Source: an uncultured Sphingomonadaceae bacterium (lineage in GTDB: Bacteria; Pseudomonadota; Alphaproteobacteria; Sphingomonadales; Sphingomonadaceae). Taken from it: a stretch of 64,000 bases of DNA. Every line of letters starts with the position of its first letter. Position 1 is the first letter of the stretch. Positions 27,094-36,421 of the stretch are shown piece by piece. The translations under genes were made by a program, and so were the position numbers. The stretch is from contig CANLUL010000002.1 of the NCBI GenBank assembly GCA_947494305.1, positions 429,727-493,726 of the forward strand, in the 5' to 3' direction. The notes below the pieces were generated by a model. That model did no database searches and was not told where the DNA came from. It saw only the letters and a list, made by a program, of their open reading frames with translations.

Positions 27094-27708
27094 CTAGGAT
27101 TCGGCTTTTCGAAAAACAAAATGCGACCAGGTGACACCGGCTTCCTGATTGCGTTTTAGAATGGATTCCCCATTTTGTTGATGGATCGGAAGCAACCGAT
27201 GGTCTCCGGCTAGCTCCCGCATTTCCATGTCGGAAATCTCGAACATCCGCCGGCCCTTAGGAACCGGACCATGGCGCAAATTCATGATTACAAGCCCGCC
27301 GGTTTTTAAAAGCGATGCCACAATCGGCATGGCCAGGTCTTGTTCTGCTGGATCTAGATGCATCCAGACTGCAGACATTAAGGCCAGATCAAATTTTGCT
27401 TCCCGGTTTGCAATCTTATCCAGATTGGGGAGAACATCATCGACCCATTCTATGCGGGCAGATGGATGGAGGGTCATGGCGGCATTTCGTAGCGCATGGG
27501 TTGGTTCAACAGCCACAATGTGGTGATCCTGCGCAGCCAGAAAAGCCGCATCGCGACCCGTACCGGAGCCGATGTCGACTATCTGAGCCGGATTTTTCGG
27601 GAAAAATTCCAGAACATGACGGTGTGCATCTTCGAACGATATCCGTTCATAATGGTCAACAAGCGTGGGCGCTTCTTCTTCATAGCCCTGGTTGCTGAAA
27701 GATTTCAC
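27094..27708 (-). CDS. Class I SAM-dependent methyltransferase
   Basis: IVDIGSGTGRDAAFLA, DLALMSAVWMHL. Confidence 0.9.
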   Translation of the reverse strand: MKSFSNQGYEEEAPTLVDHYERISFEDAHRHVLEFFPKNPAQIVDIGSGTGRDAAFLAAQDHHIVAVEPTHALRNAAMTLHPSARIEWVDDVLPNLDKIANREAKFDLALMSAVWMHLDPAEQDLAMPIVASLLKTGGLVIMNLRHGPVPKGRRMFEISDMEMRELAGDHRLLPIHQQNGESILKRNQEAGVTWSHFVFRKAES

Positions 27709-27723
27709 CCTGGTTCCTTAAAC

Positions 27724-28149
27724 CTATGCTGGGGTGAACCGCTGCGATAATTCAAACATTGCAATGGCCGCTTGTGCTGCTTCTCCTCCCTTATTTTTGC
27801 GTGTTTTGTCAGCCCGGGCGAGCGCTTGTTCCTCATTCTCAGTGGTAATGATACCATTGCCAATGGCAGCGCCATCCATGGTCAAAGCCATGATACCGCG
27901 CGCGCTTTCACCAGCGACAATTTCGAAATGATAGGTCTCACCGCGGATCACAACACCGATCGCCACAAAGCCGCCAAATTGACCGCTGTCGATTGCAAGG
28001 GAAATGGCACCGGGGATTTCCAGCGCACCAGGAACTGTGATGGTCTCATACTCGTGACCTGCGGCCTTCAAAGCGTCTGTCGCGCCATCAATCAACATGT
28101 CATTCAGATGATCATAAAACCGCGCTTCGACGATAAGGAATTTTGCCAC
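27724..28149 (-). CDS. ribH: 6,7-dimethyl-8-ribityllumazine synthase
   Basis: [54 protein letters not shown] start at 28149. Confidence 0.95.
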   Translation of the reverse strand: MAKFLIVEARFYDHLNDMLIDGATDALKAAGHEYETITVPGALEIPGAISLAIDSGQFGGFVAIGVVIRGETYHFEIVAGESARGIMALTMDGAAIGNGIITTENEEQALARADKTRKNKGGEAAQAAIAMFELSQRFTPA

Positions 28150-28150
28150 T

Positions 28151-28678
28151 CTAGTTCTCCGGTATGCCAAGTTTTATTAATGTGCCGCCTTGATATCGAA
28201 TATCATGGCTGACTTCTGTAACAGTCCAATCAGGCGGTGAAAGCTTACATAGCCCATCATAGTCAGGCCATTCAATCTCTAACAGCTCCAGGCCGATAAG
28301 ATCGCCTTCAAACTGATCAAGGCTCCAACTTATTCCATCAGACTCGACCGCATACCTTCGCTTGTTCAATTTCTGCGCTGGCATTGATTTCAACAGCGAA
28401 TATTCGGTATCGGTCAGATAGGCCGTGACAATGGGCCGGGCTAGTGGATCAGCACAATCATATTTTTTTGTAAGTTTGACAACGGACTGTCCGGTTATTC
28501 CGTCGGTCATTTTTCGTAGTCTCATGCGTGAATCGTCAATATAGCGATCTTCAATTACTATATAGGACAGTCCTTCAAGACGAGGCCGGGAATCTGCATC
28601 AACTAGCCAACGCCGCTCAAGTTCCAAATGCGCATATTTCGGCGATTTGGCTTCATCTTCCAACCCGCGCATGGTCAC
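28151..28678 (-). CDS. CYTH domain (triphosphate tunnel metalloenzyme) protein
   Basis: [43 protein letters not shown] start overlaps the ribB stop (TAGTG). Confidence 0.82.
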   Translation of the reverse strand: MTMRGLEDEAKSPKYAHLELERRWLVDADSRPRLEGLSYIVIEDRYIDDSRMRLRKMTDGITGQSVVKLTKKYDCADPLARPIVTAYLTDTEYSLLKSMPAQKLNKRRYAVESDGISWSLDQFEGDLIGLELLEIEWPDYDGLCKLSPPDWTVTEVSHDIRYQGGTLIKLGIPEN

Positions 28679-29985
28679 TATGCGTTTTCCAGAACCTTTT
28701 CTTTCCCGCCGGTCGGTATATCCCGCTGACCGACAATGCGTAGTCCATAGGCATCCAAACCGACCAGATCATGACTGGTATTGGAAAGCAATTCCATATC
28801 ACTGACCCCAAGCTCGGTCAGGATTTGTGCGCCGACACCATAATCGCGTACCTGATCCATTCCCGGACCTTTTTCCCCCGCAAGTCTGCGGACTTGCTTG
28901 GAAAGAAACTGTTCGCTCGATTGGGTGATGAAGACAATCAAGCCAGCACCCTCTTCTCCGATGATTTTCATAGACTCGGATAGCGTTTTGCCCGCCGGAC
29001 CAGTGGCGCCAAATATGTCGTTAAATATGGTCATTGCATGCATCCGCACCAATGTCGGCTTGTCCGGATCAACATGGCCTTTTTGCAAAACAATCTGTTC
29101 GGTCTGGGTTGCCTTATTGTAATAGGTAATGGCTTTCCATTCACCGCCCCACTGGCTTTCAAATGTTGCCTCGGCTCGGCGCGCAGCTAGATGATCATGG
29201 CGTAGGCGATAGGCGATCAGATCGCGGATCGTACCGATTTTCATCCCATGGTGCTGGGCAAATTCGATCAGATCATCAAGCCGCGCCATCTCTCCATCAT
29301 CTTTCATGATCTCGCAGATCACACCTGATGGATTTAGCCCTGCAAGCCGCGACACATCGACCGCTGCTTCGGTATGACCAGCACGCACCAGCACACCGCC
29401 ATTGCGGGCTTGTAACGGGAAGACATGACCCGGTGTCACAATCTCGTCCTTACTCTTGGTCCGATCGATGGCTACCGCCACCGTTCGAGCGCGATCCGCT
29501 GCACTGATACCGGTGGTAACGCCGTCACGTGCTTCAATAGAAATAGTGAAAGCGGTTTCATACGCGCCGCGATTATTCTGGCTCATCATGTCGAGGCCGA
29601 GTTCTTCCACCCGTTCCTTGTCCAACGCCAAACAGATCAGACCGCGTCCATATTTCGCCATGAAGTTGATTGCATCGGGGGTTGCCATTTGCGCCGGGAT
29701 AATCAAATCCCCTTCATTTTCGCGATCTTCGTCGTCGACCAATATATACATGCGGCCATTGCGTGCTTCGTTGATAATCTCTTCCGCACTTGCCATGACT
29801 GAAGCTCCGCCTCGCGCCAGATAGGATTCCAGTTTGCCAAGTGTTTCCGCGGTCGGATTCCAGTCATCATCACCCAAACTACGTAAACTATTCGCGTGAA
29901 GACCAGCCGCGCGGGCCAGGCCAGCACGGGTTTCTTCGCCGGATTCAATTAATTCTATCAGTTGTTCAATCAGGACCTTGCTCAT
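28678..29985 (-). CDS. ribB: 3,4-dihydroxy-2-butanone-4-phosphate synthase with N-terminal HTH and C-terminal degenerate GTP cyclohydrolase II-like domain
   Basis: RibB core ILVDDEDRENEGDLIIPAQ, PGHVFPLQARNGGVLVRAGHTEAAVD; N-terminal TRAGLARAAGLHANSLRSLGDDDWNPTAETLGKLESYL; RibA-like C-terminus lacks the Cys ligands. Confidence 0.94.
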   Translation of the reverse strand: MSKVLIEQLIELIESGEETRAGLARAAGLHANSLRSLGDDDWNPTAETLGKLESYLARGGASVMASAEEIINEARNGRMYILVDDEDRENEGDLIIPAQMATPDAINFMAKYGRGLICLALDKERVEELGLDMMSQNNRGAYETAFTISIEARDGVTTGISAADRARTVAVAIDRTKSKDEIVTPGHVFPLQARNGGVLVRAGHTEAAVDVSRLAGLNPSGVICEIMKDDGEMARLDDLIEFAQHHGMKIGTIRDLIAYRLRHDHLAARRAEATFESQWGGEWKAITYYNKATQTEQIVLQKGHVDPDKPTLVRMHAMTIFNDIFGATGPAGKTLSESMKIIGEEGAGLIVFITQSSEQFLSKQVRRLAGEKGPGMDQVRDYGVGAQILTELGVSDMELLSNTSHDLVGLDAYGLRIVGQRDIPTGGKEKVLENA

Positions 29986-30021
29986 GGAATCGCCTCTTCG
30001 ATATGATAATGACAACCACCT

Positions 30022-30039
30022 ATCACATTGTAATGTGAT
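30022..30039. promoter_or_regulatory. Operator-like palindrome ATCACATT-GT-AATGTGAT
   Basis: 8-bp perfect arms, 37 bp upstream of the ribB start. Confidence 0.7.
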
Positions 30040-30054
30040 GAGTCCAGAAATAAA

Positions 30055-30071
30055 ATCACATCAAATGTGAT
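30055..30071. promoter_or_regulatory. Operator-like palindrome ATCACAT-CAA-ATGTGAT
   Basis: 7-bp perfect arms, same half-site as 30022-30039; centres about 32 bp apart. Confidence 0.7.
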
Positions 30072-30107
30072 AGGTGTGATTAGTGGTCAGACCTTACTCC
30101 TTGACTC

Positions 30108-30127
30108 ATATGACACTTTAGTCATAT
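30108..30127. promoter_or_regulatory. Operator-like inverted repeat ATATGAC-ACTTTA-GTCATAT
   Basis: 7-bp perfect arms upstream of padR. Confidence 0.65.
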
Positions 30128-30147
30128 ATATTCCACAAATGGAATAT
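30128..30147. promoter_or_regulatory. Operator-like inverted repeat ATATTCCA-CAAA-TGGAATAT
   Basis: 8-bp perfect arms, 12 bp upstream of the padR ATG, abutting the previous repeat. Confidence 0.65.
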
Positions 30148-30159
30148 AAGAGGTGTGTA

Positions 30160-30747
30160 ATGTCCTTGAAACATGCAATTTTGGTTGCCCTCTCAGAGGG
30201 GCCAAAGTCCGGTTATGATGTTGCCAAGCAATTTGACGAGAGCATCGGCTTCTTCTGGCGGGCGCGGCACTCGCAGATTTACCGTGAAATGGGGAAAATC
30301 AAAGAGTCCGGCCTGGCGGTAGCCGAAGAAGTTCCGCAGTCCGGAAAACCCAATCGCATTGTATTCACCATTACCGACGCAGGGCGGGAAACATTGCTGC
30401 AATGGTCACGAGAACCTTCGGAACCGCCGGAAATGAAAGATCTGTTTCTGGTTCAGTTTCACGGTATCGAGCATATTGATCTGGATGGGCTGCGCCAAAA
30501 CTTGATGCGCAGGATTGAAACGCACCAAGACCGGCACGCTGAATATGTCGTCAAACACCAGTTGCTTGAAGATACCAATTCTCTTGCTGACTTGGGCCAA
30601 CAGCTGGCTTTGGAGGTTGGGATGCGATGGGAATATCAATGGGTGGATTGGTGTACCAAAGCGCTGGAGCGATTGGCTCCCGAAGCCATCGCGGGGATGA
30701 CAAATGTTGTTCCTTTTCAAAAAGAGGGGAAGAAAAATGCTGAGTGA
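30160..30747 (+). CDS. PadR family transcriptional regulator
   Basis: MSLKHAILVALSEGPKSGYDVAKQFDESIGFFWRARHSQIYREMGKIKESGLA winged-helix; ATG at 30160. Confidence 0.93.
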   Translation: MSLKHAILVALSEGPKSGYDVAKQFDESIGFFWRARHSQIYREMGKIKESGLAVAEEVPQSGKPNRIVFTITDAGRETLLQWSREPSEPPEMKDLFLVQFHGIEHIDLDGLRQNLMRRIETHQDRHAEYVVKHQLLEDTNSLADLGQQLALEVGMRWEYQWVDWCTKALERLAPEAIAGMTNVVPFQKEGKKNAE

Positions 30748-31237
30748 TAAACGACGCGCATTGCTGGTATTGAATGGCGTAGGACTATTGATATCTTCCA
30801 TATTTAGCGGTTGGCTCTATTTCTTCTTTCTTCTCGGAGCGATCGATTTGTGGCCTTTGGTAACCGACATACCAATTGAAATTGGCGGTGATCGTCGTGC
30901 CTGGAACATGGCGCATATGGAAGGCATTACAAATGGCCTTGTTCTCATCGCTTTGGCCGCCGCAGCGCCCTTTGTTCAACTGGGCGCCAGGAGCCAGACT
31001 TGGTTGTTCTGGTCTTCGCTAGTTACAGGCTGGATGTTCACACTGCCCGCTATTGCCAACGCCATCTTCTCTACCAGAGGTCTTGAATTTGGCGGTGGGC
31101 CTTTTCCAGGCGATGTCACCACCAACAATATTATTTACCTGTCAGGTTGGCCCCCAATCATTGCTGTACATATCGGCTTTGGATTGTTCGCATGGGGCGC
31201 CTGGCGGAAATATAAATCACTGGAGTCGGAAGCATGA
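30737..31237 (+). CDS. Four-TM membrane protein resembling styrene-oxide isomerase (StyC-like)
   Basis: RRAWNMAHMEGITNGLVLIALA and TRGLEFGGGPFPGDVTTNNIIYL resemble StyC motifs (W.RAHSGPALNG, NRGLSFG...GPGD) as recalled; four hydrophobic segments. Confidence 0.6.
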   Translation: MLSDKRRALLVLNGVGLLISSIFSGWLYFFFLLGAIDLWPLVTDIPIEIGGDRRAWNMAHMEGITNGLVLIALAAAAPFVQLGARSQTWLFWSSLVTGWMFTLPAIANAIFSTRGLEFGGGPFPGDVTTNNIIYLSGWPPIIAVHIGFGLFAWGAWRKYKSLESEA

Positions 31238-32121
31238 CTGTACAGATAAAGACTCCCCATCCTGAAGCTGGCGGTATTGTCGTTCGTGCCATTCCTTTTG
31301 CTTTTGATGAGAATATCAATCCGGTCTGGAATCCCGAAAAACCTGAATGGAGCCATATGGCCAATGGAGCATCCCTCACTATGCCCTATCTCGAGCCGTT
31401 TCTGATTAAGACCGTGCGCGAGGCACTGAAAAAAGCGAGCAACAAACAGCTGAAAGACGATGTACACGGCTTCATGGCGCAAGAAGGCAATCACTTCCAA
31501 AATCATCGTCGCTACAACGAAATATTGAAAAGCCACTATCCAGATCTTGCCGATGTTGAGGATGAAATGACGGCCGAATACAAGAAGTTTCAGAAGCGGA
31601 GCTTGCGCTGGCGTCTGGCCTATACAGCCGGTTTTGAAACGATGACAATGGGTATCACGGAGTGGTTAATCGAGGATCGTCGTAGCTTGTTCAAAGATGC
31701 CGATCCATCGGTGGCATCATTGATTCTATGGCACATGGTTGAGGAGACGGAGCACAAGAATGTTGCCTATGATTTGTATCAAGATCTCTATGGCGGTTAT
31801 TGGGCCCGGACGTGGGGGTTGATTTACGGAGCATGGCATGTCGCCTGGTCCAGCCGTAAAGGCTACAGACGCATGTTGAAGCGTGACGGCCTTTGGAACA
31901 AGTTCAGCAGCCGTATGCGGCTCTACAAAATGGTCGCACAATTCTTTATCAAGGCCTCTCCGGCGATGCTGCGATCATTAGTGCCCGGATATCACCCAAG
32001 CAAGGTCAACGATCCAAATTGGGTATTTCGCTGGACGAAAGCTTATGCCGATCTTCCGGAGAATATCATTCCGCTTCTAGATACCGGTGATCCAGATATT
32101 CCGGCGCAATTTTCTGGTTGA
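31234..32121 (+). CDS. PF10118/COG3687 predicted metal-dependent hydrolase
   Basis: MAQEGNHFQNHRRYNEIL, AYTAGFETMTMGITEWL, WHMVEETEHKNVAYDLYQ (di-metal E..H motifs); ATGA overlap with the upstream gene. Confidence 0.82.
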   Translation: MTVQIKTPHPEAGGIVVRAIPFAFDENINPVWNPEKPEWSHMANGASLTMPYLEPFLIKTVREALKKASNKQLKDDVHGFMAQEGNHFQNHRRYNEILKSHYPDLADVEDEMTAEYKKFQKRSLRWRLAYTAGFETMTMGITEWLIEDRRSLFKDADPSVASLILWHMVEETEHKNVAYDLYQDLYGGYWARTWGLIYGAWHVAWSSRKGYRRMLKRDGLWNKFSSRMRLYKMVAQFFIKASPAMLRSLVPGYHPSKVNDPNWVFRWTKAYADLPENIIPLLDTGDPDIPAQFSG

Positions 32122-32133
32122 AAGATGACTGCG

Positions 32134-33006
32134 TTAAAGGAAATCCCTTAGCGTCTCGACAAACCCATCAAACTGATCATGGTGCAGCCAGTGACCGGCG
32201 TCTGCGAATTCCTTCACGGAAACATTGTCACCGAAATATTGCATACGACCATCTTTTTCGGGATTGCTTGCCCAGCTGTCTGCACCATAGTGAAGCTGGG
32301 TTGGGCATGTGATATTGCCCCAAAGCTCGTGGACCGCATCTTGCGTAAGATCGATACTATCCCAGTGCTGGACATAAGGATCAAATTTCCAGCTATAGCT
32401 GCCATCCTCGTTGCGGATTACCGCGTGGGTGGTTAGATGCCGAGCCTGTTCATCGGAGAGATGCTGGTTCGCATCCTGCATACGCTTTAGTGCATCTTCG
32501 AAAGTAGGGTAGCGTTTTACCTGCCGTCCGGCGGACCTGCGTTTCTCTTCGATTGAATTTCGTACGCGCTGAAGCTGCCCCAGTTTGTCGCGTTCCTTGA
32601 GCATCTCCGGGCTCGGTCCCAAGCCTTCAATCGCGACAAGTTTCCGCACAGTATCTGGGTACAGGCCTGTATAGCGAAGCGCGATATTACCACCCATGCT
32701 ATGTGCAACAATGGTGACTGGTGAGAGATCCAGCTGATGGATCAGCTGCGCCAGATCAGTGACCATCGCCATTGATGAATAATTGCCGTCTGTACTCCAT
32801 TGGCTATCACCATGACCGCGCACATCGGGGCATATGATATGCCAATCGTCACGCAGTTCTTGCGCGACCCAATCCCAATTGCGGCAATGATCCCTGCCGC
32901 CATGGAGCAAGATCAATGGCGGTTTATCCTCATTGCCCCAGTCTGCATAATGCAGGCGGAGGCGCTGAGAGAAATAGCTATGAGATGCGGGGCCAATAAG
33001 GGTCAT
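32134..33006 (-). CDS. Alpha/beta hydrolase
   Basis: LILLHGGRDHCRNWD, DVRGHGDS, VAHSMGGNIAL, DAGHWLHHD. Confidence 0.95.
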   Translation of the reverse strand: MTLIGPASHSYFSQRLRLHYADWGNEDKPPLILLHGGRDHCRNWDWVAQELRDDWHIICPDVRGHGDSQWSTDGNYSSMAMVTDLAQLIHQLDLSPVTIVAHSMGGNIALRYTGLYPDTVRKLVAIEGLGPSPEMLKERDKLGQLQRVRNSIEEKRRSAGRQVKRYPTFEDALKRMQDANQHLSDEQARHLTTHAVIRNEDGSYSWKFDPYVQHWDSIDLTQDAVHELWGNITCPTQLHYGADSWASNPEKDGRMQYFGDNVSVKEFADAGHWLHHDQFDGFVETLRDFL

Positions 33007-33080
33007 GATCTTCTTTGCGTTGGGAAATGATAGCTCTTATTCTAGTGGCAATGGAACAAAGGGACAAGCATAGGTAAAGC

Positions 33081-36000
33081 TTATTCCTCCCACCAATGTG
33101 CTTTGCGGGTTTGGGTGCCCGTCGCGACTTCGTTCATGGTCGCCGGATCATAAAGCCGGCCGCCGATCATAACCCTATGAATCTTATCGCTATTGCGGAT
33201 ATTTTGGGTCGGATCAGCATCAAGCACGACTAGATCAGCCAGTTTGCCCACTTCGAGCGAACCAATATCCTGATCCATACCTAGTGATTTCGCCGAATCA
33301 ATTGTTCCGGTGCGCAAAGCCTGAATAGGAGACATCCCGCCACGCACAAAGGACCAGAGTTCCCAATGGGTAGCAATACCAGGCTGTTGACCATGCGCAC
33401 CAATGGAAACCAATACACCCTTTTCCATCAGTTTTTTCGCTTCCCGCGCATTGTCATCATCAACGAAATCGCTTTCGGGTGCTTTGGTACGACGTTTCGA
33501 ACTGGCCGCCAATCTATTGGGCGGCGTGTGCACTAACAAAGGATGTTCAAATATGTCGGTTGCTTGCCGCCAATAAGGATCTCCGGCCAATCCGCCATAG
33601 CTGACCACGACAGTTGGCGTATAATTGGTCTGCGATTGCGAGAAAAACTGAACCACATCGTCGTAGAAGATTTCCAACGGAACATTATGCTCGAGCGTCG
33701 AATTGCCATCGGCAATTAGCGCCATGTCCATACCGTATAGCGAGCCGCCTTCGGCTACGACTAGCATGTCTTCCTGTCGCGCTGCTTCGACAACCTGTTG
33801 TCTCTGTTCACGGCGCGGTTGGTTGTAGTTTTTGACGCTATGGGCACCCTGCGCTTTCAATCGGCGGACATGGGCCAGCGCATCATCAAGACTATTGATC
33901 TCCGCATAAACTGATGCCGCTTTTGCCCCGTAAATTATCTCTCCGGTGGAAAAAATTCGTGGGCCAACCAACATGCCAGCGCGCTGCATCTCGGCTGCGA
34001 CAAATATCTCGCTAGCCCGGCTGGACGGATCGTGGATCGTTGTGGTCCCAAGCGCTAGATTCTGGAGCAAAGACCAATTCTGCTCTGGAACCAGTTCATC
34101 AACGCCTTGTGGACCATGTGCATGTGCGTCGACCAGGCCGGGGATGATGGTCTTGCCTGACACATCTATGGATATGGCACCCGCCGGCACCGCAACCTCT
34201 CCGCTTGTTCCAATTGCGGTTATCCGGTTGCCGCGCAGAACGATCGTGCCATTATCGATGATCCCGCCATCTACATCGGCCATGGTGACGATGCGCCCAC
34301 CTGTTAGCGCGATCGTGGCATTGGGTTTCGCAGCCGAAACGGTCCTTGCTAGTGAAACGCCTGACTTGGGCGATTCAAATGTCTTGGCGTCTTTGTCTGC
34401 TGGCGTATTGGAGAAAAGCCGGTTGGTGTAAGCGCTGTAAACGGTTGACCCGACGCTCCAATGCAATTGCTGTCCGCCGCCGGACCAGTGTATATAATCA
34501 GCACCATATTTGCTGACCTTGGTGACCGGTAGTGCTTTGCTCTTTGGTCCTAGTTCAACCGCCTGTGATCCAGGCAATAACGGCATGACAAAGGCTTCGT
34601 AATTTTGTCGAAATGCGAGATGGTGACCATCAGGTGATACGACAAAATCATTTGCCAGTGCGCCTTTGGCATGCGTGCGTTTGGCTTCACCGTTCAGATC
34701 GGTGCTAACCAGCAGTTGTTTGTCGTCTTTCGAACCGAACATGAAAATCCGGTCATTGGTCGCACCAAATTGCGGCTTCGCCATGTTTCGTGAAACAAGC
34801 GTCGGCGCACCACCGGAGCTTGAAACGCGGTACACTCCTTCGTCCACAGACCAGTTCCGCGATGTCAGAAAACCTCCGCCACCCATCTCAAAGACTATAG
34901 TTTTACCGTCGGGAGAAAATTGTGGTCGGGCATAATGTCCGGGACGATTGGTCACGGTGCGAGGCGACCCTCCGGAAGCCCCAACGGTTCTAATTTGTCC
35001 TAACCCTTTGTCAGTCCAGGATACGAAAACAATTGAGCGCCCATCGCGAGACCAGGATGGGAAAAGTTCGCGCCCGGTGTTGCTATTGGTCAGCTTCTTG
35101 GCCGAACCACCGGACATGGGTTTGATGTAAAGTTTGCCCAGGCTTTCAAACACTACCTGCCGACCATTGGGGGACACCGCCGCAAAGCGAGACATTTTGG
35201 TGGTGAAGCTATCGGGGGCTACTTCGATTTTGGGATGCGGAGCATTGGCCACACCGCGCGTGTCATTTATCTGGAACGGAATCACTGACGAGCCGCTACC
35301 ATCGGCTGCCACTTTTCGGATTTTGCCACGCGCCCAAAAGACAATGCTCTTGCTGTTCGGTGTCCAATCCATATTGGGATAGACACCGGTAACGGCCCAA
35401 GTCTCCTGTACATCCTGATCCAGGTCATCATAGATTTTGCGTTCGTTTCCCGATGCCAAATCTTTGACATAAAGTTTCGATCTGGTCTGCTCGCGGCGGA
35501 CAAAAGCAATCTTGCTCCCATCCGGAGAAGGTGTGGGCCGAACCGAACCACCCAGGCCGGAGACAGCAGTGCTGATCTCTCCGCTTTCCAGGTCATATTT
35601 CTTGATATTGAACAGGTCTTTGTTGGAATCCTGCGCATAGATAAACGTCCCGCCGGGCGTTACATTTTGTGTGTAATATACTGACTTTCCATCGGCGGCG
35701 TAAATGGGTTCGCCAAGCTCCTTTTGATGCTTCTCACTTGGTTTTTTGACCAGCACCACTCCACCGCCGCCCGAGACATGATAGAGCCAGACTTCTCCGG
35801 TACCCAACGAGCGGCTCGTCGTGAAGTGCTTTTTGGCAATGACATAACGGCCATCCGGACTCCAGCTTGGTTGGTTGAGCAGGCGGAATTCTTCCTTCGT
35901 TACCTGCTTCTTGTCACTACCATCGCGGTTCATGATCCAGATATTATCGCCGCCGCCCCGATCAGAGGTAAAGGCAATGCGCTTTCCATCGGGAGAAAAT

Positions 36001-36290
36001 CGTGGTTGTACTTCCCAAGCTAATCCTTCCGCTATCCGGGTCGGTGTTCCGCCAGACATAGGCATCGTATAAATGTCACCGAGCAATGCGAAGGTGATAC
36101 TGTTGCCGTCGGGGCTGACATCAACGTCGATCCAGCTGCCCTCATCGGTGCTGATTTGCACTTGCTTAATAGTCGAACCTTTTGGAGCGTTTACATCCCA
36201 TTTATCTTCTTTGGCCTTGTCCTCTGACTGGGCGTGAACAGGCGCATTGATGAGTAACGCAGCAAGAGCAGAGACAAGATAATATTTCAT
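33081..36290 (-). CDS. TolB-like beta-propeller / amidohydrolase fusion protein (exported)
   Basis: Signal peptide; repeated PD(G/S)..I.F propeller motifs; TIIPGLVDAHAHGPQG; SLEVGKLADLVVLDADP. Confidence 0.93.
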   Translation of the reverse strand: MKYYLVSALAALLINAPVHAQSEDKAKEDKWDVNAPKGSTIKQVQISTDEGSWIDVDVSPDGNSITFALLGDIYTMPMSGGTPTRIAEGLAWEVQPRFSPDGKRIAFTSDRGGGDNIWIMNRDGSDKKQVTKEEFRLLNQPSWSPDGRYVIAKKHFTTSRSLGTGEVWLYHVSGGGGVVLVKKPSEKHQKELGEPIYAADGKSVYYTQNVTPGGTFIYAQDSNKDLFNIKKYDLESGEISTAVSGLGGSVRPTPSPDGSKIAFVRREQTRSKLYVKDLASGNERKIYDDLDQDVQETWAVTGVYPNMDWTPNSKSIVFWARGKIRKVAADGSGSSVIPFQINDTRGVANAPHPKIEVAPDSFTTKMSRFAAVSPNGRQVVFESLGKLYIKPMSGGSAKKLTNSNTGRELFPSWSRDGRSIVFVSWTDKGLGQIRTVGASGGSPRTVTNRPGHYARPQFSPDGKTIVFEMGGGGFLTSRNWSVDEGVYRVSSSGGAPTLVSRNMAKPQFGATNDRIFMFGSKDDKQLLVSTDLNGEAKRTHAKGALANDFVVSPDGHHLAFRQNYEAFVMPLLPGSQAVELGPKSKALPVTKVSKYGADYIHWSGGGQQLHWSVGSTVYSAYTNRLFSNTPADKDAKTFESPKSGVSLARTVSAAKPNATIALTGGRIVTMADVDGGIIDNGTIVLRGNRITAIGTSGEVAVPAGAISIDVSGKTIIPGLVDAHAHGPQGVDELVPEQNWSLLQNLALGTTTIHDPSSRASEIFVAAEMQRAGMLVGPRIFSTGEIIYGAKAASVYAEINSLDDALAHVRRLKAQGAHSVKNYNQPRREQRQQVVEAARQEDMLVVAEGGSLYGMDMALIADGNSTLEHNVPLEIFYDDVVQFFSQSQTNYTPTVVVSYGGLAGDPYWRQATDIFEHPLLVHTPPNRLAASSKRRTKAPESDFVDDDNAREAKKLMEKGVLVSIGAHGQQPGIATHWELWSFVRGGMSPIQALRTGTIDSAKSLGMDQDIGSLEVGKLADLVVLDADPTQNIRNSDKIHRVMIGGRLYDPATMNEVATGTQTRKAHWWEE

Positions 36291-36369
36291 GAGGACTCCC
36301 GGAGATTATGTTTTGCAAATCTCTATCGTATCTTTGCAAATTTCCAAACATCATTAGTTGTTGATTTTA

Positions 36370-36391
36370 GTGTATTATATATATAGCACAC
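36370..36391. promoter_or_regulatory. Operator-like palindrome GTGTATTATATATATAGCACAC
   Basis: GTGT-N2-TATATATA-N2-ACAC between the divergent amidohydrolase and ABC transporter genes. Confidence 0.5.
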
Positions 36392-36421
36392 ATAAAGAAC
36401 TTATAATTGGCAGGAACAAAC

